DNA of 64,000 nucleotides from Aggregatibacter actinomycetemcomitans (GTDB lineage Bacteria; Pseudomonadota; Gammaproteobacteria; Enterobacterales; Pasteurellaceae): NCBI GenBank assembly GCA_017160915.1, contig JACAWG010000061.1, positions 1 to 64,000 of the forward strand, read 5' to 3'. Shown piece by piece: positions 17,735 to 27,976 of this stretch (position 1 is its first letter; each line of letters starts with the position of its first letter). The notes under the pieces were generated by a model. It saw only the letters and a program-made list of their open reading frames with translations, ran no database searches and was not told where the DNA came from. The position numbers and the translations under genes were made by a program.

Positions 17735-18772
17735 ATGAAACTGTCCATCTTAAATCTGGTTCCCGTGCGCGAAGGACAAACCTATGCACAAGCCGTAGAT
17801 TCCATGATTCGCTTGGCACAGCACGCCGAAAACATCGGCATTGAACGCTACTGGATTGCCGAGCACCACAATATGAAAAATCTGGTCAGCTCCGCCACGG
17901 CACTGCTCATTCAACACACCCTCGCCAACACCCGAACCTTGCGGGTTGGCTCCGGCGGCGTCATGTTACCGAACCACAGCCCTTATGTGGTGGCGGAACA
18001 ATACGGTACGCTGGAAACGCTTTATCCGAATCGGGTGGAACTCGGTTTAGGGCGCGCGCCGGGAACGGATATGCGCACCGCGGCGGCATTACGGCGCGGA
18101 CAGAATAACCTTGATTTTCCGGCGGAAATTGCCGAACTACGCGGTTATTTCGACGATTGCAACCCCGTTTCCGCCTACCCGTCGGCGGGCTTGAACGTGC
18201 CGTTTTATATTTTAGGCTCCAGCACCGAAAGCGCTTATCTCGCCGCCGAACTCGGCTTGCCTTACGCTTTCGCCTCGCACTTCGCGCCACGGATGCTGGA
18301 AATGGCGGTGGAGATTTACCGCAAGCATTTCAAACCGTCGCCACACCTTGCCGCGCCTTATGTCATCGTCGGCGTCAACGCCATTGTGGCGGAAACCGAT
18401 GCGGAAGCCGCACAACTTGCCACCAGCCAAACCCAATTTTTCTTAAACGTGGTCACCAACGCACAACAGAATTTACAACCGCCGTTGGCTTCCGATGAAG
18501 AGGTGTGGAAAGCGCAAATTCACGCGAAAAACCCACCGCACTTTGGTCCGGTGGATTTTCAGGAAATCCCGTTATATCACCAAGAACGCGCCGTGGTGGA
18601 ACAAATGACCGCCTGCTCGCTCATCGGCAGCCCGCAAACGGTAGAATTTCAACTCAAACAATTGCGCGATAAAGTGCATTTCGATGAAATCATCACCGTC
18701 AGTTATATTTTTGACGAACAAAAACAAGCCCGTTCTTACGCCATGCTGAAGGATATTGTGGATAAACAATAG
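17735..18772 (+). CDS. Luciferase-like (LLM class) flavin-dependent oxidoreductase
   Basis: Single-component bacterial-luciferase-like protein of the MsnO8/YhbW group, expected to bind reduced FMN in a TIM barrel. Conserved segments are RYWIAEHHNM (about residues 42-51), RVGSGGVMLPNHSPYVVAEQ (about 75-94) and ELGLGRAPGTD (about 108-118). The physiological substrate of this group is generally unknown. Start ATG 17735 is preceded by GGAGGT; the frame also allows an upstream TTG that overlaps this ribosome site. Lying next to hchA, it may belong to a reactive-carbonyl or oxidative stress response, which is inference. Confidence 0.88.
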   Translation: MKLSILNLVPVREGQTYAQAVDSMIRLAQHAENIGIERYWIAEHHNMKNLVSSATALLIQHTLANTRTLRVGSGGVMLPNHSPYVVAEQYGTLETLYPNRVELGLGRAPGTDMRTAAALRRGQNNLDFPAEIAELRGYFDDCNPVSAYPSAGLNVPFYILGSSTESAYLAAELGLPYAFASHFAPRMLEMAVEIYRKHFKPSPHLAAPYVIVGVNAIVAETDAEAAQLATSQTQFFLNVVTNAQQNLQPPLASDEEVWKAQIHAKNPPHFGPVDFQEIPLYHQERAVVEQMTACSLIGSPQTVEFQLKQLRDKVHFDEIITVSYIFDEQKQARSYAMLKDIVDKQ

Positions 18773-18824
18773 AAAAGCAGAACAGTCCCATTCGCCAAAA
18801 GTGCGGTCGGTTTTAGCGGCGTTT

Positions 18825-19235
18825 TTACTTCAACGGCCTAAACTTCACTTGGCTACGTTGTAGGATTTGCAGCAGGTTTTGTTGTTGATCCATTTCGCCG
18901 CATTGTTGTTTCAGTTGGATGAGGTTCATGCGTAAATGTTGCAGGCGGTGGATGTGTTTGGCGATGTCTTGAATATGTCGGTCGAGCAATTGATTGATTT
19001 CCGCTTTTTGTTGTTCGGAGGCGCTTTCCAGGCTCAACAGCAGTTTGATTTCGTCAAGGGACATATCCAAGGAGCGGCAGTAACAAATAAACGATAGGCG
19101 TTGCAGATGTTCGTCCGTGTATAAACGGAAACCGCCGGCGGAACGGGGCGGGCGCGGCATCAAGCCTTTTTGTTCGTAAAATCGGATGGCTTCCACGCTG
19201 CATCCTACGGCTTTGGCTAACTTCCCTATTTTCAT
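18825..19235 (-). CDS. MerR-family regulator, CadR/PbrR-like but lacking metal cysteines
   Basis: The N-terminal MerR helix-turn-helix is clear (MKIGKLAKAVGCSVEAIRFY, EQKGLMPRPPRS), followed by the dimerisation helix and a C-terminal region like Cd/Pb sensors (INQLLDRHIQDIAKHIHRLQHL). CadR-type proteins use a cysteine before this helix and two near the C-terminus. Here only QQCGEMDQQQ retains one Cys; the first site reads EQQKAE and the last lies in QQQNLLQIL. It may therefore sense something other than Cd/Pb, or be degenerate. No obvious metal transporter is adjacent. Confidence 0.88.
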   Translation of the reverse strand: MKIGKLAKAVGCSVEAIRFYEQKGLMPRPPRSAGGFRLYTDEHLQRLSFICYCRSLDMSLDEIKLLLSLESASEQQKAEINQLLDRHIQDIAKHIHRLQHLRMNLIQLKQQCGEMDQQQNLLQILQRSQVKFRPLK

Positions 19236-19245
19236 GTTATCTCCG

Positions 19246-19311
19246 CAAAAACGTCGGCTCTACCGACGGCACCGAAGGGGTGAACAATCAAGCCGACCTT
19301 GATTGTGAATA
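19246..19311 (-). repeat. Dispersed intergenic repeat, copy C
   Basis: Read on the minus strand it holds ACAATCAAG-loop-CTTGATTGT followed by CCCCTTCGG...CCGTCGGTAGAGCCGACG. The second half resembles copies at 25264-25330 and 29483-29550. Each copy lies between or before minus-strand genes. Confidence 0.6.
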
Positions 19312-19314
19312 CTT

Positions 19315-19626
19315 TTAGGCACCGAGGCGAAATTCGGGGTTGATATAAAAGGTTAATTGCGTAATTTCCGGCAAATGTTGCTGAATTAACCGCAATAATT
19401 CCTGCTGACGAAACAAAAAACTTTGCCGCACCATGGCATTCGCCACTTCAATGCGCAAGCTGTGTTGTTCAATATTGGCAATGCGATACAAGCCCTTGAA
19501 CTCGGGCGGGAAAAATCCGTTAACCTGTTGATTTAACTCATTTAGACGAATGCCTTTTTGCATGATTTTTGCCAACGGCGAATCCTGTAATAATGTTTGA
19601 ATATTTACCGGTTTTTGATAACGCAT
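19315..19626 (-). CDS. DUF721 / DciA-family protein
   Basis: A 103-residue protein with the DUF721 pattern: a helical N-terminus (LLQDSPLAKIMQKGIRLNEL) and a KH-like part (YRIANIEQHSLRIEVANAMVRQSFLFRQQELLRLI). DUF721 members include DciA, the loader of the replicative helicase DnaB in bacteria without DnaC. The gene lies immediately upstream of, and divergent from, secM-secA, the usual place of this gene in gammaproteobacteria. It is shorter than many DciA proteins, so activity is not certain. The divergent promoter region is about 50 bases. Confidence 0.78.
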   Translation of the reverse strand: MRYQKPVNIQTLLQDSPLAKIMQKGIRLNELNQQVNGFFPPEFKGLYRIANIEQHSLRIEVANAMVRQSFLFRQQELLRLIQQHLPEITQLTFYINPEFRLGA

Positions 19627-19659
19627 CGCCTTGTTTTCCGCCTTTTCGCCCTAATATTT

Positions 19660-19688
19660 ATGACATTGTAGCGAATTTCCGCTACAAT
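19660..19688 (+). promoter_or_regulatory. Promoter of secM-secA inside a perfect palindrome
   Basis: ATGACA (19660-19665), a 17-base spacer and TACAAT (19683-19688) form a good sigma-70 promoter. The perfect inverted repeat ATTGTAGCG / CGCTACAAT spans 19665-19688, so a TACAAT also faces the divergent dciA-like gene. Confidence 0.55.
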
Positions 19689-19717
19689 ACCGACAATTTT
19701 TTGATATTGAAATCCTT

Positions 19718-20035
19718 ATGATAATTTCTCACAAAAGCAAACATCATTTTTGGTCGCAACTGCTGCTTGGCATGCTTGCGATTTTTGTTTTGCCCGCCGG
19801 TCAGGAACTGAATTATTCTTCTTCCGTCGGCAGTGAAAATTATCAAAACGCTCAGCAACAAAACGCGCCGCAGATTTTGACGACCGTTGGGTTGCTGCAA
19901 CAAACCCGTCAGTTGCAACACCAACCGCAACATACGCCGTTGAATGTTGAAATTCTCCCGCAAAATGAACCGCACTTTTCGCGTTCGCCTTTCGTTCCCA
20001 ATGCACCGATTCGTGCCGGACCTCAATTTATTTAA
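19718..20035 (+). CDS. secM: SecM, secretion monitor with ribosome-arrest peptide
   Basis: Secreted regulator of SecA synthesis: translation stalls near its end and the stall is released when the nascent chain is pulled by SecA. A basic start and hydrophobic segment (residues about 12-30) form the export signal. The C-terminus reads FSRSPFVPNAPIRAGPQFI. It keeps the R-A-G-P core of the E. coli arrest sequence, but the upstream W-I and G are replaced by F-V and P. The PIR-x-x-P form resembles the short arrest motif described for Mannheimia SecM. It lies 72 bases before secA. Confidence 0.88.
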   Translation: MIISHKSKHHFWSQLLLGMLAIFVLPAGQELNYSSSVGSENYQNAQQQNAPQILTTVGLLQQTRQLQHQPQHTPLNVEILPQNEPHFSRSPFVPNAPIRAGPQFI

Positions 20036-20107
20036 CTTCGATCTTTATCTATTCCGTCGTTTACTTCGTTAAACGATTTCATTTATCTGTTTTTAAAAGA
20101 AAAAATT

Positions 20108-22807
20108 ATGCTTAGAACTATTGCAACTAAAATCTTCGGCAGCCGTAACGATCGCATCTTACGCCGCCTCAATAAAATCGTCGTTAAAATTAATAAATTA
20201 GAACCGGAATTTGAAGCCTTAAGCGATGAACAGCTGAAAGCCAAAACCGCCGAATTCCGTGATCGTTTAGGCAAGGGCGAAACCTTGGAAAGCCTGATAC
20301 CGGAAGCCTTTGCTACGGTGCGTGAAGCCAGTAAACGTGTGCTGGGTATGCGTCACTTCGACGTGCAACTTATCGGCGGCATGGTGCTTAACGATCGTTG
20401 TATCGCAGAAATGCGTACCGGTGAAGGGAAAACCTTAACCGCCACCTTGTCTTGCTACCTGAACGCCTTGCCGGGCAAAGCGGTGCACGTGGTGACCGTA
20501 AATGACTACTTGGCGCGCCGCGATGCGGAAACCAATCGTCCGTTATTTGAATTTTTGGGCATGACCGTGGGCGTAAACATTCCGGGCTTGTCACCGGAAG
20601 AAAAACGCGCGGCATACGCAGCGGACATTACCTACGCCACTAACAGCGAATTAGGTTTCGACTATTTACGTGACAATCTGGCGCACTCGCCGCAGGAACG
20701 CTTCCAAAAGGATTTATATTATGCCTTGGTGGATGAAGTGGACTCCATCTTAATTGATGAAGCACGTACCCCATTGATTATTTCCGGTCAGGCGGAAGAC
20801 AGCTCCGAGCTTTACATCGCCATTGATAAATTGATCCCGAATCTGATTAAACAAGACAAAGAAGATACGGAAGAATATCAAGGCACCGGCGACTACACCT
20901 TAGATTTGAAAACCAAACAGGCGCACTTAACCGAACGCGGTCAGGAAAAATGTGAACAATGGTTGATTCAACAAGGTTTCATGAAAGACACCGAATCCCT
21001 TTATTCACCGTCAAAAATCACCTTACTACACCATGTTATGGCGGCATTACGTGCTCACACGCTGTTTGAGCGTGATGTGGATTACATCGTCAAAGACGGC
21101 GAAATCGTCATCGTGGACGAACACACCGGTCGTACCATGGCGGGTCGTCGCTGGTCCGACGGCTTACACCAAGCCATTGAAGCCAAAGAAGGCGTGCGCA
21201 TTCAAAGCGAAAACCAAACCGTTGCCTCCATCACTTACCAAAACTATTTCCGTTTATACGAAAAATTGGCGGGCATGACCGGTACGGCGGATACGGAAGC
21301 CTTTGAATTCCAGAAAATTTATGGTTTGGAAACGGTAGTTATTCCAACCAACCGCCCGATGATTCGTGACGACCGCACCGACGTTATGTTTGAAACGGAA
21401 GAATACAAATTCAACGCCATTATTGATGACATCAAAGATTGCGTAGCGCGTCAACAACCGGTGTTGGTGGGAACGATTTCCATCGAAAAATCCGAATTAC
21501 TTTCCAAAGCCTTGGATAAAGCGGGCATCAAACACAATGTGCTGAACGCCAAATTCCACGCGCAGGAAGCGGAAATTGTGGCAAATGCGGGCTATCCGGG
21601 TGCTGTGACTATCGCCACCAACATGGCGGGGCGTGGTACCGACATCGTGTTGGGCGGCAACTGGAAAGCGGAAGTGGATAAACTGGAAAACCCGACGGCG
21701 GAACAAATCGAGGCCATTAAAGCGGCATGGCAGGAACGCCATGACATCGTGAAAAATGCCGGCGGGTTGCACATTATCGGCACCGAACGCCACGAATCCC
21801 GTCGTATCGACAACCAGTTGCGCGGTCGTTCCGGTCGTCAGGGCGACCCGGGTTCTTCCCGTTTCTACCTCTCTTTGGAAGATGCGTTAATGCGTATTTA
21901 CCTCAATGAAGGCAAACTCAACATGATGCGTAAAGCCTTCAGCAATGCCGGCGAAGCCATGGAATCCAAGTTACTGGCGAAAGTCATCGCTTCCGCGCAA
22001 GCGAAAGTGGAAGCGCATAACTTCGACGGACGTAAAAACCTGCTTGAATTTGACGATGTGGCAAACGATCAACGCCACGCCATTTATGAGCAACGTAACG
22101 AATTGCTGGAAAATGACGATATTTCGGAAACCATCGACGTGATTCGTCAGGATGTGTTCAACAGCGTCATCGATCAATATATTCCGCCGCAATCCTTGGA
22201 AGAACAATGGGATGTTCCTGCCCTGGAACAGCGTTTGAAACAAGATTTCGCCTTGGATTTGCCAATCAGCAAGTGGCTGGATGAAGACAATCATCTGCAT
22301 GAAGAAACCCTGCGTGAGCGCATTATTCAATCTGCCGTGGACGAATACAAACGCAAAGAAGAATTGGCGGGCGAACAAACCATGCGCAACTTTGAAAAAG
22401 GCGTCATGCTGCAAACCTTAGATGAACTTTGGAAAGAACATTTATCCGCCATGGATCATTTGCGTCGCGGCATTCATTTACGCGGTTATGCGCAAAAAGA
22501 TCCGAAACAGGAATACAAAAAAGAGTCCTTCCAAATGTTTACGGAAATGTTGGATGCCCTGAAATTAAGCGTAGTGACCACCTTAAGCCGCGTCCAGGTT
22601 CGCACCACGGAAGAAATGGAAGAAGCGGAACGTTTGCGTCAGGAACTGGCACAGCGTGAAGCTGCCGCCATGCAGTATAACAACGACGAATCACAAGGCG
22701 CGCAACAGGGCACGGAAGAACATCACAAAATCGGTCGTAACGAGCCTTGTCCGTGCGGCTCCGGCAAGAAATACAAACATTGCCATGGCAGCCGTGCCAG
22801 ACATTAA
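20108..22807 (+). CDS. secA: Preprotein translocase ATPase SecA
   Basis: Motor that pushes unfolded preproteins through SecYEG. Walker A is MRTGEGKTL (about residues 101-109), the [19 protein letters not shown] segment holds the Walker B region, and [14 protein letters not shown] and [15 protein letters not shown] are motor-domain-2 motifs. The C-terminal zinc-binding SEC-C tail reads [17 protein letters not shown] and binds SecB and phospholipid. At 899 residues it is full length. Synthesis is expected to be controlled by stalling on secM upstream. Confidence 0.99.
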   Translation: MLRTIATKIFGSRNDRILRRLNKIVVKINKLEPEFEALSDEQLKAKTAEFRDRLGKGETLESLIPEAFATVREASKRVLGMRHFDVQLIGGMVLNDRCIAEMRTGEGKTLTATLSCYLNALPGKAVHVVTVNDYLARRDAETNRPLFEFLGMTVGVNIPGLSPEEKRAAYAADITYATNSELGFDYLRDNLAHSPQERFQKDLYYALVDEVDSILIDEARTPLIISGQAEDSSELYIAIDKLIPNLIKQDKEDTEEYQGTGDYTLDLKTKQAHLTERGQEKCEQWLIQQGFMKDTESLYSPSKITLLHHVMAALRAHTLFERDVDYIVKDGEIVIVDEHTGRTMAGRRWSDGLHQAIEAKEGVRIQSENQTVASITYQNYFRLYEKLAGMTGTADTEAFEFQKIYGLETVVIPTNRPMIRDDRTDVMFETEEYKFNAIIDDIKDCVARQQPVLVGTISIEKSELLSKALDKAGIKHNVLNAKFHAQEAEIVANAGYPGAVTIATNMAGRGTDIVLGGNWKAEVDKLENPTAEQIEAIKAAWQERHDIVKNAGGLHIIGTERHESRRIDNQLRGRSGRQGDPGSSRFYLSLEDALMRIYLNEGKLNMMRKAFSNAGEAMESKLLAKVIASAQAKVEAHNFDGRKNLLEFDDVANDQRHAIYEQRNELLENDDISETIDVIRQDVFNSVIDQYIPPQSLEEQWDVPALEQRLKQDFALDLPISKWLDEDNHLHEETLRERIIQSAVDEYKRKEELAGEQTMRNFEKGVMLQTLDELWKEHLSAMDHLRRGIHLRGYAQKDPKQEYKKESFQMFTEMLDALKLSVVTTLSRVQVRTTEEMEEAERLRQELAQREAAAMQYNNDESQGAQQGTEEHHKIGRNEPCPCGSGKKYKHCHGSRARH

Positions 22808-22819
22808 TGTCGTGAGATA

Positions 22820-22857
22820 AAGTGCGGTAAAAAACACGGAAATTTTTGACCGCACTT
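22820..22857. repeat. Inverted uptake-signal pair between secA and mutT
   Basis: AAGTGCGGT (22820-22828) and ACCGCACTT (22849-22857) face each other; a short T run follows on the plus strand. It may partly terminate secA transcription before mutT, whose start lies 27 bases on. Confidence 0.6.
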
Positions 22858-22883
22858 TTCGCTTTCAATTTAAAGGAAACCAC

Positions 22884-23288
22884 ATGAGGAAACCGCTTGT
22901 ACAGGTTGCAGCCGGGATTATTCGCAACGAATTCGGACAAATTTATTTAACCCAACGTCTGGAAGGACAGGATTTCGCACAAGCCCTGGAATTTCCCGGC
23001 GGTAAAGTGGATAAAGGGGAAACGCCGGAACAGGCGCTCAAACGCGAACTGGAAGAAGAAATCGGCATCGTGGTGCTGAATGCCCAATTGTTCGAACGCT
23101 TTGAATTTGAGTATCCCACTAAAGTCATTTCGTTCTTTTTTTATCTGGTGGAAGAATGGGTCGGTGAACCTTTCGGACGCGAAGGACAAGAGGGTTTCTG
23201 GCTCGCGCAAAACGAACTGGATGCAGGACAATTTCCGCCGGCAAATGCCAAATTAATTCAACGATTGTTAGCGGAAGCTGACAATTAA
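22884..23288 (+). CDS. mutT: 8-oxo-dGTP diphosphatase MutT
   Basis: Nudix hydrolase that removes 8-oxo-dGTP from the nucleotide pool and so prevents A:T to C:G transversions. The Nudix box is G-x5-E-x7-RELEEEIG in residues about 34-56 (starting GGKVDKGETPEQALKRELEE). The length of 134 residues is typical for MutT. It is directly downstream of secA as in E. coli. The start follows AAAGGAAACCAC. Confidence 0.95.
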   Translation: MRKPLVQVAAGIIRNEFGQIYLTQRLEGQDFAQALEFPGGKVDKGETPEQALKRELEEEIGIVVLNAQLFERFEFEYPTKVISFFFYLVEEWVGEPFGREGQEGFWLAQNELDAGQFPPANAKLIQRLLAEADN

Positions 23289-23293
23289 TAAAC

Positions 23294-23323
23294 AAAAAAG
23301 ACTCGGTTTTGCCGAGTCTTTTT
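23294..23323. terminator. Bidirectional terminator after mutT
   Basis: AAAAAAGACTCGG and CCGAGTCTTTTT form a 12-base stem with a T run on either strand, between converging mutT and the small secreted protein gene. Confidence 0.9.
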
Positions 23324-23338
23324 CATCTTAACGTAAAC

Positions 23339-23605
23339 TTATTTTCCTGCGGAATTCATTGCCGCTTTCGCTTGTTTCAGTGCGTCGTGCGCTTGGGTAC
23401 AAGCCTGATCACGGGCTGCTTCCGGAATCATTTCAAACTGTTTCTTAGTATCTTCATTTTGTTTTTGTAATGCCGCTTGTTGATCCGCCGGCGCCATTTT
23501 GACGAACTCATCCAACTCCGCATAGTATTTTTCACAGGTGGCGGACGCTGCGGAAGCAGACATCGCAAATGCGGATAATAACGTGGCTAATAATACTTTT
23601 TTCAT
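23339..23605 (-). CDS. Small secreted protein, DUF5339-like
   Basis: An 88-residue protein with a clear signal peptide (MKKVLLATLLSAFAMSASAA) and a mature part of about 65 residues that is mostly helical and Gln/Ala-rich with two cysteines (TCEKYYAEL and QACTQAHDAL), which could form a disulfide in the periplasm. It resembles a small Pasteurellaceae family (DUF5339) of unknown function; that assignment is from memory of the pattern. ATG 23605 is chosen because GGAG lies just before it and the signal peptide begins there; the open frame extends 10 codons further. Confidence 0.75.
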   Translation of the reverse strand: MKKVLLATLLSAFAMSASAASATCEKYYAELDEFVKMAPADQQAALQKQNEDTKKQFEMIPEAARDQACTQAHDALKQAKAAMNSAGK

Positions 23606-23708
23606 GTGTTTCTCCATTATTCGATTAAATATCACTTCGGATTAAGTGACGCTTTATTATACTTATTTTGCTCTGAAAAAACACAATGAAATCCCTATCG
23701 ATTAGGGG

Positions 23709-24743
23709 CTAACCGGCAAATCTCACCGATAAATCTTCCAATTGTTGCCAAATATCATCGCTAAATTCCTGCTTGGCGCGGCGTTCCACATCGGCAAGTT
23801 GCTGAAAAAAAAGATAGAGTTTACGGTAGGTTAAGCGTTGTACCGCCTGAGTAAATAACGGACGGCGATTTTGCCACACTTTCAGGCGATCAAATTGTTC
23901 TCGCAGTTGCGCGGTGGGTAAAGGTGAGTCGAGGGATTGAGGTTGTTCCGGTTTGCTGATGTCCAGCAATGTCATTAAATCGCGCTGCAATGTGCGCAGA
24001 AGAATAATCGGCTGAACATCTTCATCTTTTAAACCGGTGAGAATTCGGCGGGCGCGATTTCCTTTTCCGCCTAAAATCGCATCAACCCATTGGAACGGGG
24101 TAAATACCGAAGACTGCTCCACCACGCTATTCACGCGGGCAAAGGTAAGTTTACGATCAGGATAAAGCAAATCCAGTAATTGCAATGTTTGCTTGAGCGC
24201 CAACAGGTTATTTTCGTAGCTATAACACAGTAACTGTACCGCTTCTTGCTCAATGCTTAGCCCGAGCATTTTTGCCCGATTCGTCACCCAGCGGGGCAAC
24301 TGCTCCGCATTGGGAGTTTGACAGTTTACCAATACCGCCTGCGGTTCATAGTGGTTCGCCGCCGTAAACCACGCTTGTTTTTCGGCGGCTTTGGTGAGTT
24401 TGGCTAACCGGAAAATCGGTAACACATCGGGGTGAAGCAACGAAATGAATTCGGATAAATTTTTCTGCAAAAGTGCGGTCGGATTTTCAGGTAAATCTAA
24501 AATAATGAGCTGTTTATTGAAAAATAAGCCCATGGACTGCACCCGTTCGAATAAATCATTCCAATCGGTGGAAGCGTTAATCTCCAGTTCAACTTTTTCA
24601 TCAAATCCCTGCTGAAGCGCCGCTTGGTAAATTCCGTCGGCGCTTTCATTAAGCAGTAACGGATCCTCCCCCACCAGAAAATACACGCGGGCTAAGTGCC
24701 GTTCCAGTGAAACAGTAAGCTGTTTGGGAAATAACCGATTCAT
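23709..24743 (-). CDS. holA: DNA polymerase III delta subunit
   Basis: Clamp-loader subunit that opens the beta sliding clamp. Residues of the N-terminal RecA-like domain include YFLVGEDPLLLNESADGI, typical of HolA, and the C-terminal third is the helical collar domain. At 344 residues it matches E. coli delta (343). It overlaps the lptE stop codon, the conserved lptE-holA pairing downstream of leuS. Confidence 0.95.
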   Translation of the reverse strand: MNRLFPKQLTVSLERHLARVYFLVGEDPLLLNESADGIYQAALQQGFDEKVELEINASTDWNDLFERVQSMGLFFNKQLIILDLPENPTALLQKNLSEFISLLHPDVLPIFRLAKLTKAAEKQAWFTAANHYEPQAVLVNCQTPNAEQLPRWVTNRAKMLGLSIEQEAVQLLCYSYENNLLALKQTLQLLDLLYPDRKLTFARVNSVVEQSSVFTPFQWVDAILGGKGNRARRILTGLKDEDVQPIILLRTLQRDLMTLLDISKPEQPQSLDSPLPTAQLREQFDRLKVWQNRRPLFTQAVQRLTYRKLYLFFQQLADVERRAKQEFSDDIWQQLEDLSVRFAG

Positions 24744-25246
24744 TATTTCTCTTGAATTTGGTGCTGCAAGGCAACCATCTTGTTAATTAACTGGCGTGCC
24801 GCCTGCTCGCGCATATCCTGCCAGATTACGTCTTTTTCCGCCGATTTCGCCAACGCCGCACGGGAGTTATCAAAGAACGTACGATTTACACGGGTGGAAA
24901 TCGGGAAACTGTCCTGATTCGGCAGTTTTACGCTGGCGTCCACTTCCAGAATCAGTTGTTTTTCCGCCTCGCGCCCTTGTTTGAAAATGGACACCACTTG
25001 GTCTTTGGTGGAAATGCCGTTTAAACGCAACACCGGCACGTTTGTCTGATCTTCCACCAGCGTCACGTTATTCAACTGCAACTGACGACGCATGACGCGT
25101 GCCATATCGCTGTAAGGATCGCTGCTTTCCAAACGTAGGGTTTGTAATTCTTTCGGAATCAATTCGCCGTTTTGGAAATGAAATCCGCAAGCGGAAAGCC
25201 CGAAAACGGCGGCGGTCAGAAATAAGGTTTTGACGTGTTTAAGCAT
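24743..25246 (-). CDS. lptE: LPS-assembly lipoprotein LptE
   Basis: Outer-membrane lipoprotein that plugs the LptD barrel and helps insert lipooligosaccharide into the outer leaflet. The signal peptide ends with the lipobox LSAC (Cys about residue 20), followed by GFHFQNGELIPKELQTL, the family's conserved start. Length is 167 residues. It lies between leuS and holA on the same strand, as in E. coli, with copy A of an intergenic repeat separating it from leuS. Confidence 0.93.
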   Translation of the reverse strand: MLKHVKTLFLTAAVFGLSACGFHFQNGELIPKELQTLRLESSDPYSDMARVMRRQLQLNNVTLVEDQTNVPVLRLNGISTKDQVVSIFKQGREAEKQLILEVDASVKLPNQDSFPISTRVNRTFFDNSRAALAKSAEKDVIWQDMREQAARQLINKMVALQHQIQEK

Positions 25247-25263
25247 AAAATCACCTTAAAGAT

Positions 25264-25330
25264 TATTCATAAGCGCATTTGTTCGCTTATTCTCCCCTTC
25301 GGGACGGTTGGCAGAGCCGATGTTCAAAAA
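25264..25330 (+). repeat. Dispersed intergenic repeat, copy A
   Basis: ATAAGCG-loop-CGCTTAT hairpin, then CCCCTTCGGGACGGTTGGC AGAGCCGATGTTC. Related to copies at 29483-29550 and, inverted, 19246-19311. Confidence 0.6.
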
Positions 25331-25346
25331 AACGTTGTTTTTTCCA

Positions 25347-25378
25347 ACCGCACTTTGCTGTAAAGTGCGGTCATTTTT
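25347..25378 (+). repeat. Inverted uptake-signal pair with T run downstream of leuS
   Basis: ACCGCACTT (25347-25355) and AAGTGCGGT (25363-25371) form a hairpin with a seven-base loop. The T run is on the plus strand although the flanking genes are on the minus strand, so its role as a terminator for leuS is doubtful. Confidence 0.65.
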
Positions 25379-25387
25379 TCGGTTAAA

Positions 25388-27976
25388 TTATTGCGGTTTC
25401 ACTACCACGTTGAGCAACTTGCCGGCAACGTAAATCACTTTCACAATTTGCATTCCGTCGGTAAAACGTTTGACGTTTTCATCGGCAAAGGCAACGGTTT
25501 TCACTGTGTCTTCATCGGCGTCCGCCGCCACGGTGACTTTGCCGCGCACTTTACCGTTCACTTGCACTACGATGAGTTTTTCATCTTCAATCATCGCCTC
25601 GGCATCGGCTTCCACCCAAGGGGCGAAATCAATGATGTCCTGATTTCCGAGTTCTTGCCATAAACGGAAGCAAATGTGCGGGGTAATCGGGTAAAGCATA
25701 CGCACCACGGCGCTCAGGGCTTCCGCCATCACGGCGCGATCTTGTTCGTCGTCCAACGGCGCGCGGGTGAGTTTGTTCATCAATTCCATAATCGCCGCAA
25801 TGGCGGTATTGAAGGTTTGGCGGCGACCGATGTCATCGCTCACTTTCGCGATGGTTTTGTGTACGTCACGACGCAAGGCTTTTTGGGCAGCGGAAAGTGC
25901 GGTCGGATTTAACGACGTTTTTGCCGGATTTTTGTTGTATTCAAACACCAAATTCCACACGCGCGCCAAGAAGCGTTTCGCGCCTTCCACACCGGATTCC
26001 TGCCATTCCAAGGTCATTTCCGCCGGGGAAGCGAACATCATGAACAAACGCACGGTGTCCGCGCCGTATTTCTCCACCATTTCCTGCGGGTCGATACCGT
26101 TGTTTTTGGATTTCGACATTTTGGTCATACCGGCGTGTACCAGATCATGCCCTTCGTCATCCGTCGCTTTGACGATACGCCCTTTGTCATCACGTTCTAA
26201 TGTGACCTTGGTCGGCGAAACCCAAATGCGCTCGTTGCTCGGACTGGTGTAATAGAAGGCATCTGCCAACACCATGCCTTGACAGAGTAATTTATTCGCC
26301 GGTTCATCGCTGGTGACAAAGCCCGCATCGCGCAGCAATTTATGGAAGAAGCGGAAATACAACAAGTGCATAGTGGCGTGTTCGATACCGCCGATATATT
26401 GATCCACCGGCAACCAGTAATTGGCTTCTTCGCTGTTCAGCATGCCTTGTTGGTATTCAGGGCAGGTGTAACGGGCGTAATACCAGGAAGATTCCATGAA
26501 GGTGTCAAAGGTGTCCGTTTCTTTCAACGCCGGTTTGCCCTGATAGGTGGTTTTCGCCCATTCGGGATCCGCTTTAATCGGGCTGTTCACGCCGTTCATC
26601 ACCACATCTTCCGGCAGGATAATCGGTAAATCTTCCATCGGTGCCGGCACCACATCGCCGTTTTCCAAGGTCAACATCGGAATCGGTGCGCCCCAATAAC
26701 GCTGACGGGACACACCCCAGTCACGCAGACGGTAATTCACTTGGCGCTTGCCCACGCCTAACTGTTCCAGTTTATCGGCAATGCCGTTGAACGCCGCGTC
26801 AAATTCCAAACCGTCAAATTCGGCGGAATGAATAAGTTTGCCGTGTTCGGTAAAGGCTTGTTTGGTTAAATCGATTTCTTCGCCATGAATCGGTTCAATA
26901 ACCTGTTTTAAGGTTAAACCGTATTTTTGGGCGAATTCGTAGTCCCGTTGATCGTGCGCCGGTACCGCCATTACCGCGCCGGTGCCGTAGTGCATCAACA
27001 CAAAATTCGCCACCCACACCGGCAACGATTCGCCGGTTAGCGGGTGCACCGCATACAAACCGGTCGCCATGCCTTTTTTCTCCATGGTGGCGATGTCCGC
27101 TTCGGCAACTTTGGTATTTTTCGCTTCCTGAATGAATTGCGCTAATTCGGGATTATTTTGCGCCGCCAGCGTGGCTAACGGATGGGCTGCCGCCACCGCC
27201 ACATAGCTGACGCCATAGAAAGTGTCAGGGCGGGTGGTATAAACTGCGAGTTTCTCGTTGGTATCTTTAATGTCAAAGGTGATTTCCACCCCTTCGGAAC
27301 GCCCGATCCAATTGCGTTGCATAGTTTTCACCGTTTCCGGCCATTGCGGCAACTCGTCTAAGCAATTAAGCAACTGCTCGGCGTAATCGGTGATTTTGAT
27401 GAACCATTGCGGAATCTCTTTTTGCTCCACCGGCGTATCACAACGCCAGCAACAGCCTTCGTGTACCTGTTCGTTCGCCAACACGGTCTTATCGTTCGGA
27501 CACCAGTTCACGGTAGAGGTTTTTTTATACACTAAGCCTTTTTTGTATAACTCGGTGAAAAACCATTGCTCCCATTTGTAATATTCCGGACGGCAAGTGG
27601 TCACTTCGCGATCCCAATCGTAACTGAACCCCAACAATTGCAACTGGTTTTTCATGTAGGCAATATTTTCATAAGTCCATTTCGCCGGGGCGGTATTATT
27701 TTTCACCGCCGCACCTTCCGCCGGCAAACCGAACGCATCCCACCCCATCGGTTGCAACACGTTTTTGCCAATCATACGTTGATAACGGGACACCACATCG
27801 CCGATGGTGTAATTACGCACATGCCCCATGTGCAAACGGCCGGACGGATACGGCAACATGGAAAGACAGTAATATTTTTCTTTGTTGTTATCTTGTACCG
27901 CTTTGAAAGTTTTATTGTCCTGCCAGAATTTTTGCACTTCCGGTTCAAGCAAATCAGGACGATATTGTTCTTGCAT
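25388..27976 (-). CDS. leuS: Leucyl-tRNA synthetase
   Basis: Class I synthetase that charges tRNA-Leu. The HIGH-type motif is in [15 protein letters not shown] (about residues 42-56) and the KMSKS loop in [11 protein letters not shown]. Between them is the CP1 editing domain (about 225-420) with [15 protein letters not shown]. Zinc-type cysteines appear in CPNDKT and CCWRC. At 862 residues it is full length. It starts the leuS-lptE-holA group. Confidence 0.99.
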   Translation of the reverse strand: MQEQYRPDLLEPEVQKFWQDNKTFKAVQDNNKEKYYCLSMLPYPSGRLHMGHVRNYTIGDVVSRYQRMIGKNVLQPMGWDAFGLPAEGAAVKNNTAPAKWTYENIAYMKNQLQLLGFSYDWDREVTTCRPEYYKWEQWFFTELYKKGLVYKKTSTVNWCPNDKTVLANEQVHEGCCWRCDTPVEQKEIPQWFIKITDYAEQLLNCLDELPQWPETVKTMQRNWIGRSEGVEITFDIKDTNEKLAVYTTRPDTFYGVSYVAVAAAHPLATLAAQNNPELAQFIQEAKNTKVAEADIATMEKKGMATGLYAVHPLTGESLPVWVANFVLMHYGTGAVMAVPAHDQRDYEFAQKYGLTLKQVIEPIHGEEIDLTKQAFTEHGKLIHSAEFDGLEFDAAFNGIADKLEQLGVGKRQVNYRLRDWGVSRQRYWGAPIPMLTLENGDVVPAPMEDLPIILPEDVVMNGVNSPIKADPEWAKTTYQGKPALKETDTFDTFMESSWYYARYTCPEYQQGMLNSEEANYWLPVDQYIGGIEHATMHLLYFRFFHKLLRDAGFVTSDEPANKLLCQGMVLADAFYYTSPSNERIWVSPTKVTLERDDKGRIVKATDDEGHDLVHAGMTKMSKSKNNGIDPQEMVEKYGADTVRLFMMFASPAEMTLEWQESGVEGAKRFLARVWNLVFEYNKNPAKTSLNPTALSAAQKALRRDVHKTIAKVSDDIGRRQTFNTAIAAIMELMNKLTRAPLDDEQDRAVMAEALSAVVRMLYPITPHICFRLWQELGNQDIIDFAPWVEADAEAMIEDEKLIVVQVNGKVRGKVTVAADADEDTVKTVAFADENVKRFTDGMQIVKVIYVAGKLLNVVVKPQ

